Positions 54,091-62,860 of a stretch of 64,000 nucleotides of DNA are shown here, piece after piece; position 1 is the first letter of the stretch; every line of letters starts with the position of its first letter. The stretch is taken from positions 62,001-126,000 of the forward strand of contig CAZKBT010000001.1 of NCBI GenBank assembly GCA_964551305.1. The letters are read 5' to 3'. The translations under genes and the position numbers were made by a program. This DNA comes from JBAZDC01 sp041654595 (GTDB lineage: Bacteria > Pseudomonadota > Gammaproteobacteria > Burkholderiales > Burkholderiaceae_B). A model generated the notes under the pieces. That model worked only from the letters and a program-made list of their open reading frames with translations. It was not told the origin of the DNA and made no database searches.

Positions 54091-54411
54091 TAACGTTCCT
54101 CATCGGCCGGCTGCGTATCGAGCAGGCGGCCAGGATCAAATAAAGGCATCTCGGGCAAGCCGCCCAGGATGTGTTGCGCAATGATCTTTCCCATGAACGG
54201 ACCGCTGGTGTAGCCCGAATGGGCGCTTCCCACGACATAGGCGTTCTCCACGCCGGGCACGTCGCCGATGATGGGCATCGCGTCCGCCGTTTCCGCCTCC
54301 AGCCCGAGCCAGACCCGCGCAATCCGCCCTTCGGCCAAAGCCGGTATGACGTAGCGCGCCAGGCGCATATTGCCGATCAGGTTCTCGGGTATGGCCTCGA
54401 CGCCGCCCCGC
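54090..54411 (-). pseudogene. truncated FAD-dependent amino-acid oxidase (DAO family), C-terminus only
   Basis: Only about 106 C-terminal residues remain: GGVEAIPENLIGNMRLARY, then LGLEAETADAMPIIGDVPG, and YVVGSAHSGYTSGPFMGKII, which is the DAO C-terminal FAD block. The N-terminal Rossmann and FAD domain, about 270 residues, is missing. The similarity stops near 54411, exactly where the plus-strand dehydrogenase fragment begins. The remaining stop codon overlaps the next gene as TAATG. The fragment cannot form a working oxidase. An ATG at 54368 could still start a short peptide. Confidence 0.8.
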
Positions 54412-54420
54412 CCGCGATCG
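54405..54420. other. rearrangement junction joining two gene ends
   Basis: The point where the minus-strand oxidase fragment and the plus-strand acyl-CoA dehydrogenase fragment meet. Both lost their 5' ends here. The local sequence is GC-rich (repeated CCGCCC and CGCGATCGC) and holds no insertion-sequence ends. Inversion or deletion both fit. Confidence 0.7.
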
Positions 54421-54757
54421 CCATCAGTTCGGCCAGCCCATCACTCAATTCCAGGTCATCCAGCACAAATTCGCGGACATGCAAATGATGGCGGAAACCG
54501 CCCGCGTGCTGACCTATCGCGTGGCCGACATGCTGGATGCCGGCCTCACTCCCAATATGGAAACCGCGATCGCCAAAGTCACGGCGACCGAAAACAACAA
54601 CCGTTGCGCCGACATGGGCATACAGATCATGGGCGGCGCCGGGCTCATGATGGACTATGAAATGCAGATGTACTTCCGGGACGCCCGCGTGGGCACCATA
54701 GGCGGGGGCACCAACGAAATCATGCGCACGGTCATCGCCAGGCAAATGAACCTTTAA
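54412..54757 (+). pseudogene. truncated acyl-CoA dehydrogenase, C-terminus only
   Basis: About 114 C-terminal residues of an acyl-CoA dehydrogenase: HQFGQPITQFQVIQHKFADM, then AETARVLTYRVADMLDAG, MGIQIMGGAGLMMDYEMQ and YFRDARVGTIGGGTNEIMR with the FAD/substrate-binding TIGGGTNEI-type end. The N-terminal 270 or so residues are absent. The fragment starts at the same point where the opposite-strand oxidase fragment ends. A CoA-transferase follows 21 bases after its stop, so it was probably in that operon. An ATG at 54479 could start a 92-residue remnant, but it lacks the catalytic part. Confidence 0.82.
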
Positions 54758-54778
54758 CGAACGAGACAAAGGCCCATC

Positions 54779-56017
54779 ATGCACGCCGCATCCAATACCG
54801 ACACTGAAAGGGAAGGCCTGGTTTTCTCGGGTCTTCGCGTCATCGACTTCGGCAGTTTCGTCGCCTCGCCCGCCTCGACCACGATGCTGGGCGACCTGGG
54901 CGCCGAGGTCATCAAGATCGAGCCGCTGGAAGGGGATCCTTACCGCACGCTATACACGGCGCCCGGCCACCCCAAGGGAGAGCACAATTACTTCTGGATG
55001 CTGACGAACCGGAACAAGAAAAGCATCGCGATCGATCTCAAGAACCCGGCATCCCGAGCCGCCTTCGACAAGCTCATCGGCAGCACGGACGTCTTCGTGA
55101 CGAACATGCCCCTGCACGTGCGGGACCGCCTGGGCGTGCGCTACGACGATCTGCGCGCGTTGAACCACAAGCTGGTCTACGCGTCCTTCACCGCCTACGG
55201 CGAGAAAGGACCGCAGGCAAGCAAAACGGGATACGACAGCACCGCGTGGTGGTCGCGCTCCGGCATGATGGACATCATCCGGCCCGGCCCGGAATCCGCG
55301 CCGGCGCGGCCCGCGCCCGCCATGGGCGATTCGACCTCCGGGGTGTCCTTGTTCGCGGCCATTTCAGCCGCGCTGTACCGGCGCGAACGCACCGGCAAGG
55401 GCAGCTACGTCTCCACATCCTTGCTGGCGAACGGGATCTGGGCCAATTCCGTGTTGACGCAAGCCGTGCTGTGCAAATCCACCTATCAGCGGCGCCCCCC
55501 AAGGGAACAGGCGACCAATGCCTTGAACAACATCTACCAAAGCGGCGACGGCAGATGGTTCTTCATCGCCCTGGGAAATGAAGACAGGCAATGGCCCTGG
55601 CTGCTCGACGTGTTCGGCGACGAAAGCCTGCGCCAGGACCTCCGTTTCAGCACGAGCTCGGCGAGACATGCCAACGCCGGCGCGCTGATCACCATCCTCG
55701 ATCAGCTGTTCGCAAGCCAGGGTTGGTCATACTGGAGCGAAACACTGGATCGGCACAATATCACCTTCAGCGAAACTTCCACGATGGAGGAAGTCGCACA
55801 CGATCGGCAGGCGCTGGATAGCGGGGTACTGGTGCCCGTTGAAGGCACACCGGGTGTAGACTACACTGTGGCAACGCCCGTTTTTTTCGCTCATATGTAC
55901 CCTCGGCCCGCCGGGCGCGCGCCGGACCTGGGCGAACATACCGACGTGCTGCTGAAGGAATTGGGAATGACACAAGAAGAAATCGCCCACTTACGCAGTA
56001 TCGGGGCGCTTTTATGA
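54779..56017 (+). CDS. CaiB/BaiF-type (family III) CoA-transferase
   Basis: A 412-residue acyl-CoA transferase. It starts MHAASNTDTEREGLVFSGLRV and the nucleotide-type loop is IDFGSFVASPASTTMLGDLGAEVIKIEPLEGD. NRNKKSIAIDLKNPASR and YASFTAYGEKGP are family blocks, followed by the catalytic Asp in TGYDSTAWW. It exchanges CoA between two carboxylic acids by an enzyme-bound anhydride. It directly follows the truncated acyl-CoA dehydrogenase and precedes a small barrel protein by 18 bases. This suggests CoA activation of a carboxylate from the same pathway. Confidence 0.93.
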   Translation: MHAASNTDTEREGLVFSGLRVIDFGSFVASPASTTMLGDLGAEVIKIEPLEGDPYRTLYTAPGHPKGEHNYFWMLTNRNKKSIAIDLKNPASRAAFDKLIGSTDVFVTNMPLHVRDRLGVRYDDLRALNHKLVYASFTAYGEKGPQASKTGYDSTAWWSRSGMMDIIRPGPESAPARPAPAMGDSTSGVSLFAAISAALYRRERTGKGSYVSTSLLANGIWANSVLTQAVLCKSTYQRRPPREQATNALNNIYQSGDGRWFFIALGNEDRQWPWLLDVFGDESLRQDLRFSTSSARHANAGALITILDQLFASQGWSYWSETLDRHNITFSETSTMEEVAHDRQALDSGVLVPVEGTPGVDYTVATPVFFAHMYPRPAGRAPDLGEHTDVLLKELGMTQEEIAHLRSIGALL

Positions 56018-56035
56018 TGTAAGGACCACGCTGCG

Positions 56036-56779
56036 ATGCCCGCAACCCAAAAGCGCCGCTTGCCGGAGCAAGCGAAGAACGAGGACCCCGCTCTCACGCA
56101 ACCCGGGATCCTGTTCATGATGAGCGATGTCGTCGAAGGCACGCAAGACGAGTTCAACCGCTGGTATCAACGCGAACAGCTTCCCGCCAAGCTGAGCCTG
56201 GGCGGCTTCACCGGGGCGCGCAGATACCATGCCGTGGGCGGCGATCGCGCGTACATGACGATGTACGAATGCTCTTGCATCGACGTGCTGTCATCAGAGC
56301 GCGTAAGCAGGCACATGGCCGAACCCACCCCCTGGAAACTGAAAGTCCGCCCCACGTTTCGCAATCTGCAGCTCGCCGCCTGCCGGGAAACCTGGTCCGC
56401 GGGCCAGGGCATAGGCGGCGCCGCGATTCTGGTGCAATGCAAAGCCTTGCACGGCCGTGCCGACGATGCCCGCCAATTCATCGCGCAACAGCTTACGCCC
56501 CGCCTACTTGCGGCGGACGGCACGGTGCGCATCGCACTCTGGGAAGCGGATGAAGAAGCGACGACGGCGTACAGCGCGCAGACCGACCCGAACGACCTGG
56601 CCAACTACGCGCAATGGGTGCTCTTCGTCGAAAGCTACGATCTGGTCAAGACCGCCCTGCTTCTACACACCGAGCTGCTCGCGCACGACAGCGCCCGTAC
56701 CGGCCTGCTCGTCGGCTCGTTCATGCGCTATCGCCTGATATCGATTTTGCATCCCCCCGTTGCCCCGGCCGGCGCCTGA
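56036..56779 (+). CDS. small protein resembling dimeric alpha/beta barrels, unknown function
   Basis: A 247-residue protein. The first half has the ferredoxin-like pattern of dimeric alpha/beta-barrel proteins: ILFMMSDVVEGTQDEFNRWYQREQL, then GGFTGARRYHAV and YMTMYECSCID. The second half shows a weaker copy (AILVQCKALHGRADDARQFI, then ALWEADEEATTAY). That would make a fused double barrel. It is 18 bases after the CoA-transferase and probably co-transcribed. Members of the fold degrade or isomerise aromatic intermediates or bind haem, but nothing here names the reaction. Confidence 0.65.
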   Translation: MPATQKRRLPEQAKNEDPALTQPGILFMMSDVVEGTQDEFNRWYQREQLPAKLSLGGFTGARRYHAVGGDRAYMTMYECSCIDVLSSERVSRHMAEPTPWKLKVRPTFRNLQLAACRETWSAGQGIGGAAILVQCKALHGRADDARQFIAQQLTPRLLAADGTVRIALWEADEEATTAYSAQTDPNDLANYAQWVLFVESYDLVKTALLLHTELLAHDSARTGLLVGSFMRYRLISILHPPVAPAGA

Positions 56780-56801
56780 AGCCCATCCGGGCGGGAACGC
56801 C

Positions 56802-58052
56802 TCAGTCGTTGGAGTCCGACAGCTTTTTATAGAGATACGCCCTGGAAATGCCGAGCTCTTCGGCTACCCGCGTCTTGTTCCCGTCGTGCTTCGCCATGGC
56901 ATTGCGTATCATTTTCTTCTCCACGGAAGCCACGGCGTCTTGCAAGCTGCCGCTGAACTGCGCCGGCATGTCGGCGCTTTCCTTGCCGCCGACGGGGTTG
57001 GGATTGCTCATCAGGCGGAAGTCGTCGATCACTATCTCCGCACCATTGGAAAAAATGGCCGCTTTTTCCACTTCGTTTCTAAGCTGCCGCACATTGCCCG
57101 GCCAGTCGAGCGCGGCCAGAAAACCGTACACGTCGGGCTTGACCTGCTTGCGCCGCGTTTTATAGCGGGCGGCGAAGTTGTCCAGAAAACTGCTCACCAA
57201 CGCCGGAATGTCCTCCACGCGCTCGCGCAGACTGGGCATGCGTATCGTGACGCCGCTGATCCGGTAGTACAGATCCAGCCTGAACGCGCCCGCGCTGATC
57301 ATCTCTTGAAAGTCCCGATTGGTCGCCGTGATCAAGCGGAAATCGGAATGCCTGCCCTTGTTGCTGCCGACACGATCGAACATCCCGTCCTGCAGGACCC
57401 TCAGCAGTTTCACCTGGATGTCGGGAGGCATGTCCCCCACCTCGTCGAAGAACAGCGAGCTCTTGTCCGCAAGCTCGAACTTGCCTTTGCGCCCCGTGCG
57501 CTCAGCGCCGGTAAACGCGCCAGCCTCATAGCCGAAAAGCTCGCTTTCGACCAGGCTGCCCGGCAGCGCGGCCGCGTTGACGAACACCATCGTGTTCTCG
57601 CTTCTTGGGCTTAGTTCATGGATGGCCGTCGCCGCCAGTTCCTTGCCCGTTCCGCTTTCTCCGACGATCAGCACGGGCACGTCCAAAGGCGCGACTTTCG
57701 CGATGTCCGATTTCAATTGGCGCAGCGCGTCGCTGTCGCCAAGGATTTTACCCAATCCATTTTGCCGCTCGCGGGCGAACTGGTGTTCGGCAAGCGCGGC
57801 TTCAGAGCGCAGGCGGCTCATGTCGCTGGGTCTATGAAGCAAGTACAGCACGGCGTCATCGAGACGCCACCATACCGCCAACGGGCTCGCGTCGGCTTGG
57901 CGCAGGCTGCAAACTCCGGAGGCCTTCGCGTCCTCGACGCCCGCGTGCTTGCACAGCTCGCGCTGAATCGCGGCATCATGGCCGGTTCCGGAGGCGAAAA
58001 GCACGCGGCCTTGCGCATCAAGAACCAAAACGCCTAACGGGCCCCCATCCAC
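56802..58052 (-). CDS. sigma54-dependent transcriptional activator
   Basis: A 416-residue enhancer-binding protein. A short N-terminal sensor part (about 100 residues) contains LGVLVLDAQGRVLFASG, a PAS-like start, with no receiver Asp. The AAA+ domain is complete: Walker A GESGTGKE, GAFTGA loop, Walker B LFFDEVGDMPPDIQ, sensor RLITATNRD and an arginine-finger region RISGVTIRMPSLRERVEDI. A Fis-type helix-turn-helix ends the protein (KHDGNKTRVAEELGISRAYLYKKL). It converges with the CoA-transferase operon. It presumably controls sigma54 promoters of the catabolic genes around it. Confidence 0.92.
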   Translation of the reverse strand: MDGGPLGVLVLDAQGRVLFASGTGHDAAIQRELCKHAGVEDAKASGVCSLRQADASPLAVWWRLDDAVLYLLHRPSDMSRLRSEAALAEHQFARERQNGLGKILGDSDALRQLKSDIAKVAPLDVPVLIVGESGTGKELAATAIHELSPRSENTMVFVNAAALPGSLVESELFGYEAGAFTGAERTGRKGKFELADKSSLFFDEVGDMPPDIQVKLLRVLQDGMFDRVGSNKGRHSDFRLITATNRDFQEMISAGAFRLDLYYRISGVTIRMPSLRERVEDIPALVSSFLDNFAARYKTRRKQVKPDVYGFLAALDWPGNVRQLRNEVEKAAIFSNGAEIVIDDFRLMSNPNPVGGKESADMPAQFSGSLQDAVASVEKKMIRNAMAKHDGNKTRVAEELGISRAYLYKKLSDSND

Positions 58053-58281
58053 GTCTCTTTACCTCCGGTAGCGCAGTTGTTTCACGCCTGTCATTCCGCA
58101 CTCGTGCCTGTTCGCCGGCGACGAAGGAAAGCACGGTCACGTCCCCTGTCGATCATACCAGCAGAGCATGCGTTTTCCCGAGAAAAGCATAAATAAAACC
58201 AGGGAAGAACTCGATGGCTGTATCGAATGGGCTATGGCACAATCGGCGATTCGATTGGGGTGCATTGTCTTGGAGACTGCC

Positions 58282-59043
58282 ATGGGCTTATCGATACTTG
58301 AGGCCGGTTTACCCGGGCACGCGTTACACCGGGAGACAGCAAGCCAGGAAGCCGAGGCCATGAACGGCAAGCTGACCGTGCTGAGACGCAATCATTGTTT
58401 TGGAGCCTTGTCGCACCGCATTCTGGTTCGGCTGGCGCAGGCCGCCCGATTCCAGTCGATCAAACGCGGCGCCATGATCGAACGCAAGGGCGCCTGCGCG
58501 TCCAACATCGTCATCGTGGCCGACGGCATCGTATGCGTTCGGACGTCGTCGTCGGAGGGCCAGGAATTCGGCCTCTCGATGATGGAGCTCAACGACGTGC
58601 TGAATTTAACGGAAGTTCTCGACGGCAAGCCGCTGATACGGGATAGCGTAGCCTACACCGACTGCAGGCTGCTACTGATCGGGCGCGGCGACTTCCTGGG
58701 CATCGTCCGGGATTTTCCGTCCATGCATGCCCATATCTCGCTTGTCCTCTGTGAAAGAATACGCGCCGCTCACAGAATCATCGACGGGCTTGCATTCTGC
58801 AGTGTGCGGCAGCGCCTGGCTCATGTCTTATGGATATTGTCCCGCAATGGGCAACCGGCCATATCCGCCAACGCCACCATCGCACTCACGCAAGACGAAG
58901 TCGCCAGCCTGGTCGGCGCCTCCAGACACGCCGTCAATCGCGAGCTGAAGAAAATGGAGAGCGAGGGCATCGTCCAGGTTCGCTACAGCACGGTTTCCTT
59001 GCCCGACCCCATGAAGCTCAGGATGCTGCTGTTTGCCGCCTGA
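58282..59043 (+). CDS. Crp/Fnr-family transcriptional regulator
   Basis: A 253-residue regulator. The ATG at 58282 has GGAG six bases upstream; the open frame starts 38 codons earlier. The N-terminal 150 residues form a cyclic-nucleotide-like barrel (IERKGACASNIVIVADGIVCV and GQEFGLSMMELNDVLN), without the conserved cAMP-binding Arg motif or the Fnr cysteines. The C-terminal winged helix is IALTQDEVASLVGASRHAVNRELKKMESEGIVQV. It lies upstream of, and in line with, the hydrolase-CMD-Bug-PanE genes and probably regulates them. The effector is unknown. Confidence 0.88.
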   Translation: MGLSILEAGLPGHALHRETASQEAEAMNGKLTVLRRNHCFGALSHRILVRLAQAARFQSIKRGAMIERKGACASNIVIVADGIVCVRTSSSEGQEFGLSMMELNDVLNLTEVLDGKPLIRDSVAYTDCRLLLIGRGDFLGIVRDFPSMHAHISLVLCERIRAAHRIIDGLAFCSVRQRLAHVLWILSRNGQPAISANATIALTQDEVASLVGASRHAVNRELKKMESEGIVQVRYSTVSLPDPMKLRMLLFAA

Positions 59044-59151
59044 TGGCCCCCCTTTCTTGCCACGACTGTAATCCAGATCATATTTCAAAAGTCCGGATAC
59101 CAGTAGGATGCCACGGTATAGCAATCGCAACCCCGGCTGAGAGGCTATCCG

Positions 59152-60018
59152 ATGAAACATCCCGTTGTCTGTCTGAGCTTTGATTTCGACGCGCTATCCT
59201 TGTGGTTGGCGCGTTCGATGAATACCCCCACCCCCTTGTCCAGGGGTGAATTCTGCGCGGTGGGCGCCAAACGCGTGCTGGAACTGCTGCACAAGTTCGA
59301 TCTTCCTTCCACGTGGTTCATTCCCGGCCACACCATAGAAAGCTATCCCGACGTCGTCTCCGAAGTCATAGAAGCAGGACATGAAATCGGTAATCACGGC
59401 TGGACGCACGTACCGCCCGCAAGAATGTCTCGCGACGAGGAAGAGCACGGACTGCTCCGGGCAAACGAGTCGATTTTTCGCGTCACCGGTAAATATCCCC
59501 GAGGCTATCGGTCTCCGTCCTGGGACTTGAGCAGCCATACCGTTGACCTGCTCTTGAAGCACGGCTTCGAATATGACAGCAGCATGATGGGGACGGACTA
59601 CGTGCCCTATTTCGTCCGTCAGGGCGACATCATCACATTGGATCAACCTGCCATATTCGGCAAGCCAACCTCCATCCTCGAATTGCCGGTCAGCTGGTCC
59701 CTGGACGACTATCCGCACTTTGAATTCGTGCGCTCAGGCGACTCCGTCATTCCCGGCCTCAAAAGCGCCAGCAACGTCCTCGAGAATTTCGTGGAAGACT
59801 TTCTTTACCTGAAGGAAAGCATCGAATGGGGCATGATCATTTATACCTTTCATCCCTTTGTCATCGGGCGAGGCCATCGGATGCGGATGCTGGAGCGCCT
59901 GCTCGTCCGCTTGCGCGAGGAAGGCGCCCAATTCATGACCATGGAAGACGCCATGGAGGCGCACAAGCAAAGATCAAGCCAGATCACACGCGGATTATCG
60001 ACACCCGCCAAAGCGTGA
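59152..60018 (+). CDS. NodB-fold hydrolase, possible cyclic imidase or allantoinase-like enzyme
   Basis: A 288-residue polysaccharide-deacetylase-fold protein without signal peptide. The first metal motif is CLSFDFDALS (TFDD-like Asp pair), followed by HEIGNHGWTHVPP, the HxxxH metal pair, and GYRSPSWDLS. The MNTPTPLSRGEF loop after the first strand resembles PuuE allantoinase and cyclic imide hydrolases of this fold, from memory. A cytoplasmic enzyme of this kind opens five- or six-membered cyclic imides. The dihydropyrimidinase in the same island supports that reading. A polysaccharide role cannot be excluded. Confidence 0.75.
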   Translation: MKHPVVCLSFDFDALSLWLARSMNTPTPLSRGEFCAVGAKRVLELLHKFDLPSTWFIPGHTIESYPDVVSEVIEAGHEIGNHGWTHVPPARMSRDEEEHGLLRANESIFRVTGKYPRGYRSPSWDLSSHTVDLLLKHGFEYDSSMMGTDYVPYFVRQGDIITLDQPAIFGKPTSILELPVSWSLDDYPHFEFVRSGDSVIPGLKSASNVLENFVEDFLYLKESIEWGMIIYTFHPFVIGRGHRMRMLERLLVRLREEGAQFMTMEDAMEAHKQRSSQITRGLSTPAKA

Positions 60019-60078
60019 CACGCAGATATTGTCCCTTCGACCCACCCCGCCCCAGGGCAACTACCACGCGAGCATCAC

Positions 60079-60660
60079 ATGACCAGACTACAACCTTTGA
60101 CACCTGAAACCATGAACATCGAACAGGCCGAATTAGCGGACTGGTTCAAGAAGACGATAGGCGGCGACATGCTGGTGACGCACAGGACGTGGCTGCGCAG
60201 CACGGCCTTTGCCCCGCACATCTTTCATTATGCGGCTTACCTACGGCGCAAAAGCATGGATTTCCGTAAACGGGAGCTTGCGATTCTGATCGTCGGCCGA
60301 GCCTGCCAGGCACCGCTGGAATGGCATGATCATCTGGGCGCGGCACGCGAAGCCGGCATCGAAGAGCACATCATAGACGCCTTGAGCGCTCGAAAGGTTC
60401 CCGAGTTCACACGGGAGGACGACAAGATCGTGTACCAATTCTGCGTTGAACTGCTCAACACCTATCGGGTTTCTCAGGACACCTTCATACAAGCTCTCGA
60501 TACTTTCGGCGACAAGATCGTCGTCGAACTTGTCGCGATCACGGGCCTGTACGTGACGCTGGCCATGCTGATCGGCGCGTTCGATTTTGATACGCCCGAA
60601 GGCGAACCCGCGCCCTTCCCCGACGATTTCCAATCCCGCGAACTGCTTCCCCTGCCATAG
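60079..60660 (+). CDS. carboxymuconolactone decarboxylase family protein
   Basis: A 193-residue protein of the AhpD/CMD-like fold. The helix MDFRKRELAILIVGRACQAPLEWHDHLGAAREAGI carries the conserved 'R-rE-aIL-vgr-----EW--H---A--aGi' pattern with one Cys and a Glu-His pair typical of the larger CMD group. IVVELVAITGLYVTLAMLIGAF is the following helix. A second Cys of the CxxC peroxidase type is absent. It sits between the NodB-fold gene and a Bug gene. A similar CMD-Bug pair occurs at the left end of the window, at 1-1320. The reaction is unknown. Confidence 0.87.
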   Translation: MTRLQPLTPETMNIEQAELADWFKKTIGGDMLVTHRTWLRSTAFAPHIFHYAAYLRRKSMDFRKRELAILIVGRACQAPLEWHDHLGAAREAGIEEHIIDALSARKVPEFTREDDKIVYQFCVELLNTYRVSQDTFIQALDTFGDKIVVELVAITGLYVTLAMLIGAFDFDTPEGEPAPFPDDFQSRELLPLP

Positions 60661-60776
60661 CCTTCGCCTGGCTCGAGGTCGTCGCACCACGGCGGCAACC
60701 GTCCGGCTCGACGCTCGCGGGCGCATGCCTACGCGCCTGCACTCCATATAAATGCTTCCCAAGGAGCTTACTTATC

Positions 60777-61769
60777 ATGAACCTGAACCGCAACTCTCTC
60801 GGCGGCCACGCCGCAAAATGGTTGAGCAGTTTGATATTGGCCCTTTTTACGACCGTAGCCGCAGCTGAAAGCTGGCCGGCGAAACCCATTACGATGATAG
60901 TCGGGTATCCTCCCGGCGGAACCAATGACGTGGTTGCCCGAATCGTCGCCGAGGGATTGTCCTCGCACCTGAACACCCAGGTCGTGGTCGACAACCGCGG
61001 CGGCGCGTCGGGCACAATAGGCGCGCAGACTGCGGCGCGCGCCAATCCGGACGGATATACGATCTACATGATGTCCAGCGCGCAGGTGCTTGCGCCGAGC
61101 ATTCGCAGCAATCTGGGCTTCGATCCGATCGACAGTTTCGATCCCATCGCGCTTGCCGCCTCGACGACCTATGTCATGGTCGTGGGCCCGCAGGTAAAAG
61201 CCAGGACTGTGGGAGAGCTGATTGCGTATGTCAAAGCCAACCCGGGGGAACTGAAGTACGGATCCACCGGCGTAGGTTCGGGCATGCATGTGACCAACGA
61301 ACGTTTCAAATCCTTGACTGGCCTGGGCATCGATCACGTGCCCTATAAGGGAGACACACCGATGATGACCGACTTGATGGGCGGCCACGTTTCGTTGGCG
61401 TTCATTCCGATTCCAGGCACGCTGCCGTTCTTGAAGGCGGGCAAACTTATACCGCTGGCCGTGACGAGCGACAGCCGCGTCTCCATCCTTCCCGATGTTC
61501 CTACCGTGGTGGAAAGCGGCGGTCCGGACGGCCTGTCGATGAGCGCCTGGTGGGGTCTCGTGGCGCCCAAGGGCTTGCCGGGACCCGTACTGGAGCAGCT
61601 TAGGAAAGCCACCGCCGACACGTTGGAGGATCCCGCCGTGCAAGCGAAGTTCACCGACCTCGCCCTGGAACGCCAAACCAATGCGGGCGATGATTTCGCC
61701 GCCTTCATCGCTGCCGAAAAGAAGAAATTTGCCGAAATCGTTCAGGCCTCGAAGATCACAGCGGAATGA
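60777..61769 (+). CDS. Bug/TctC family periplasmic solute-binding protein
   Basis: A 330-residue Bug receptor. The signal peptide is MNLNRNSLGGHAAKWLSSLI and following hydrophobic stretch to AAA. The ligand loop is WPAKPITMIVGYPPGGTNDVVARIVAEGL. Later blocks are VDNRGGASGTIGAQTAARANPDGY, DHVPYKGDTPMMTDLMGGHV and VAPKGLPGPVLEQLRKAT. The stop overlaps the next start as ATGA, which links it to the PanE-like reductase. Presumably it binds the substrate of this cluster. Confidence 0.94.
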   Translation: MNLNRNSLGGHAAKWLSSLILALFTTVAAAESWPAKPITMIVGYPPGGTNDVVARIVAEGLSSHLNTQVVVDNRGGASGTIGAQTAARANPDGYTIYMMSSAQVLAPSIRSNLGFDPIDSFDPIALAASTTYVMVVGPQVKARTVGELIAYVKANPGELKYGSTGVGSGMHVTNERFKSLTGLGIDHVPYKGDTPMMTDLMGGHVSLAFIPIPGTLPFLKAGKLIPLAVTSDSRVSILPDVPTVVESGGPDGLSMSAWWGLVAPKGLPGPVLEQLRKATADTLEDPAVQAKFTDLALERQTNAGDDFAAFIAAEKKKFAEIVQASKITAE

Positions 61770-62860
61770 GCCAAGAGCCTCCAGCCTGCAGGACGGCATC
61801 CATGCCGCACCGAATTTGCATCGTCGGCGCCGGCGCCGTGGGCTCCTACATTGGGGGTTGGCTGCGGCATGCGGGCATGGAGGTGTTCCTTTTCGATGAC
61901 TGGCGAGATCATGTAGACGCCGTGCGCAGCGAAGGCCTGGCAATAGAGGATATCGGACACCACCTCGACGTACGGGCGCTTCCCGTCTTCACTTTCCAGC
62001 AACTGAGCAACTGGGAGTTCAAGCCGGACGACTATATTTTCATCTGCGCAAAACTGTACCAGACGGCTGCGGCCGTCGCCGCGATAAAGCCCAACTGGCA
62101 TGACGGCATACCGGTCGTTACCATACAGAATGGTCTGGTCGAGAACGAACTTGCCGACGCCTTCGGTCCGTCGAATATCATCGGCGGAATTGCGACGGGA
62201 CTCAACGTAGAGCTAGTCAGGCCCGGCATGGTGCGCCGGGGCAGCCGGCGACGAGCCCAAACTGTGTTTCAAGTCGGTGAGTTCGAAAGCGGGCGCGTAG
62301 AACGAATCACAGAGCTCGCGCGCATTCTGTCGCTGGTCGACAATGCCGAAGTCGTCCACGACCTGCGTGATCGGCGCTGGCGCAAGCTTTCCTACAATGC
62401 ATTGACCTCCGGCCTGACGGCATTGACCAGATCGTCGCTGCATCACGTTTACAACGATCCTCGCGCGCACGAGATCATGATCCACTTGGGCCATGAGGCC
62501 TTGCTGGTGGGTGAGGCCCAGGGCAATGGGGCCGGCAGCTTGCTGGGAGTCGCATCAAGCGGCTGGCTGGCCGCGGCACGCGCAGACCGACCGGCGAAAG
62601 ACCTCTTGCTTTCCGCTTTTCTTGACGAAGCGAAAAAGATATCTCAACACTACACACCCGGCATGTTGCTGGATACGCTGCGCGGCCGCCCGACAGAAGT
62701 CGACTATTTCAATGGCTTCATCGCCCGAACCGCAACGCGACTGGGCATGGCCGCCCCGCATCACTGCCTGCTCGCCCGCCTGATTCCTGACAACTTCGGC
62801 AGCACGAAGCCGTACGATATGGCCGAGCTTCATCGCATGTGCCTGCTCGCGCAACGATAA
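61766..62860 (+). CDS. ketopantoate-reductase-like (PanE/ApbA) dehydrogenase
   Basis: A 364-residue NADPH-dependent 2-oxoacid reductase of the PanE fold. The Rossmann loop is IVGAGAVGSYIGGWLRHAG. The catalytic Lys is in ICAKLYQT-like position (FICAKLYQTAA) and the Asn-Gly block in TIQNGLVENELA. The C-terminal domain has WRKLSYNALTSGLTALTRSS and PTEVDYFNGFIARTATRLG, a typical family end. The ATG at 61766 overlaps the Bug stop (ATGA), but the conserved N-terminus MPHRICIVG begins at 61802, so the exact start is open. It is in a catabolic cluster, not a pantothenate locus, so its substrate is likely another 2-keto acid. Confidence 0.9.
   Translation: MSQEPPACRTASMPHRICIVGAGAVGSYIGGWLRHAGMEVFLFDDWRDHVDAVRSEGLAIEDIGHHLDVRALPVFTFQQLSNWEFKPDDYIFICAKLYQTAAAVAAIKPNWHDGIPVVTIQNGLVENELADAFGPSNIIGGIATGLNVELVRPGMVRRGSRRRAQTVFQVGEFESGRVERITELARILSLVDNAEVVHDLRDRRWRKLSYNALTSGLTALTRSSLHHVYNDPRAHEIMIHLGHEALLVGEAQGNGAGSLLGVASSGWLAAARADRPAKDLLLSAFLDEAKKISQHYTPGMLLDTLRGRPTEVDYFNGFIARTATRLGMAAPHHCLLARLIPDNFGSTKPYDMAELHRMCLLAQR

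Noticed and set aside
54377..54784. Minus-strand frame opposite the acyl-CoA dehydrogenase fragment
   Set aside because: No homology-like pattern; plus-strand frame matches the dehydrogenase C-terminus.
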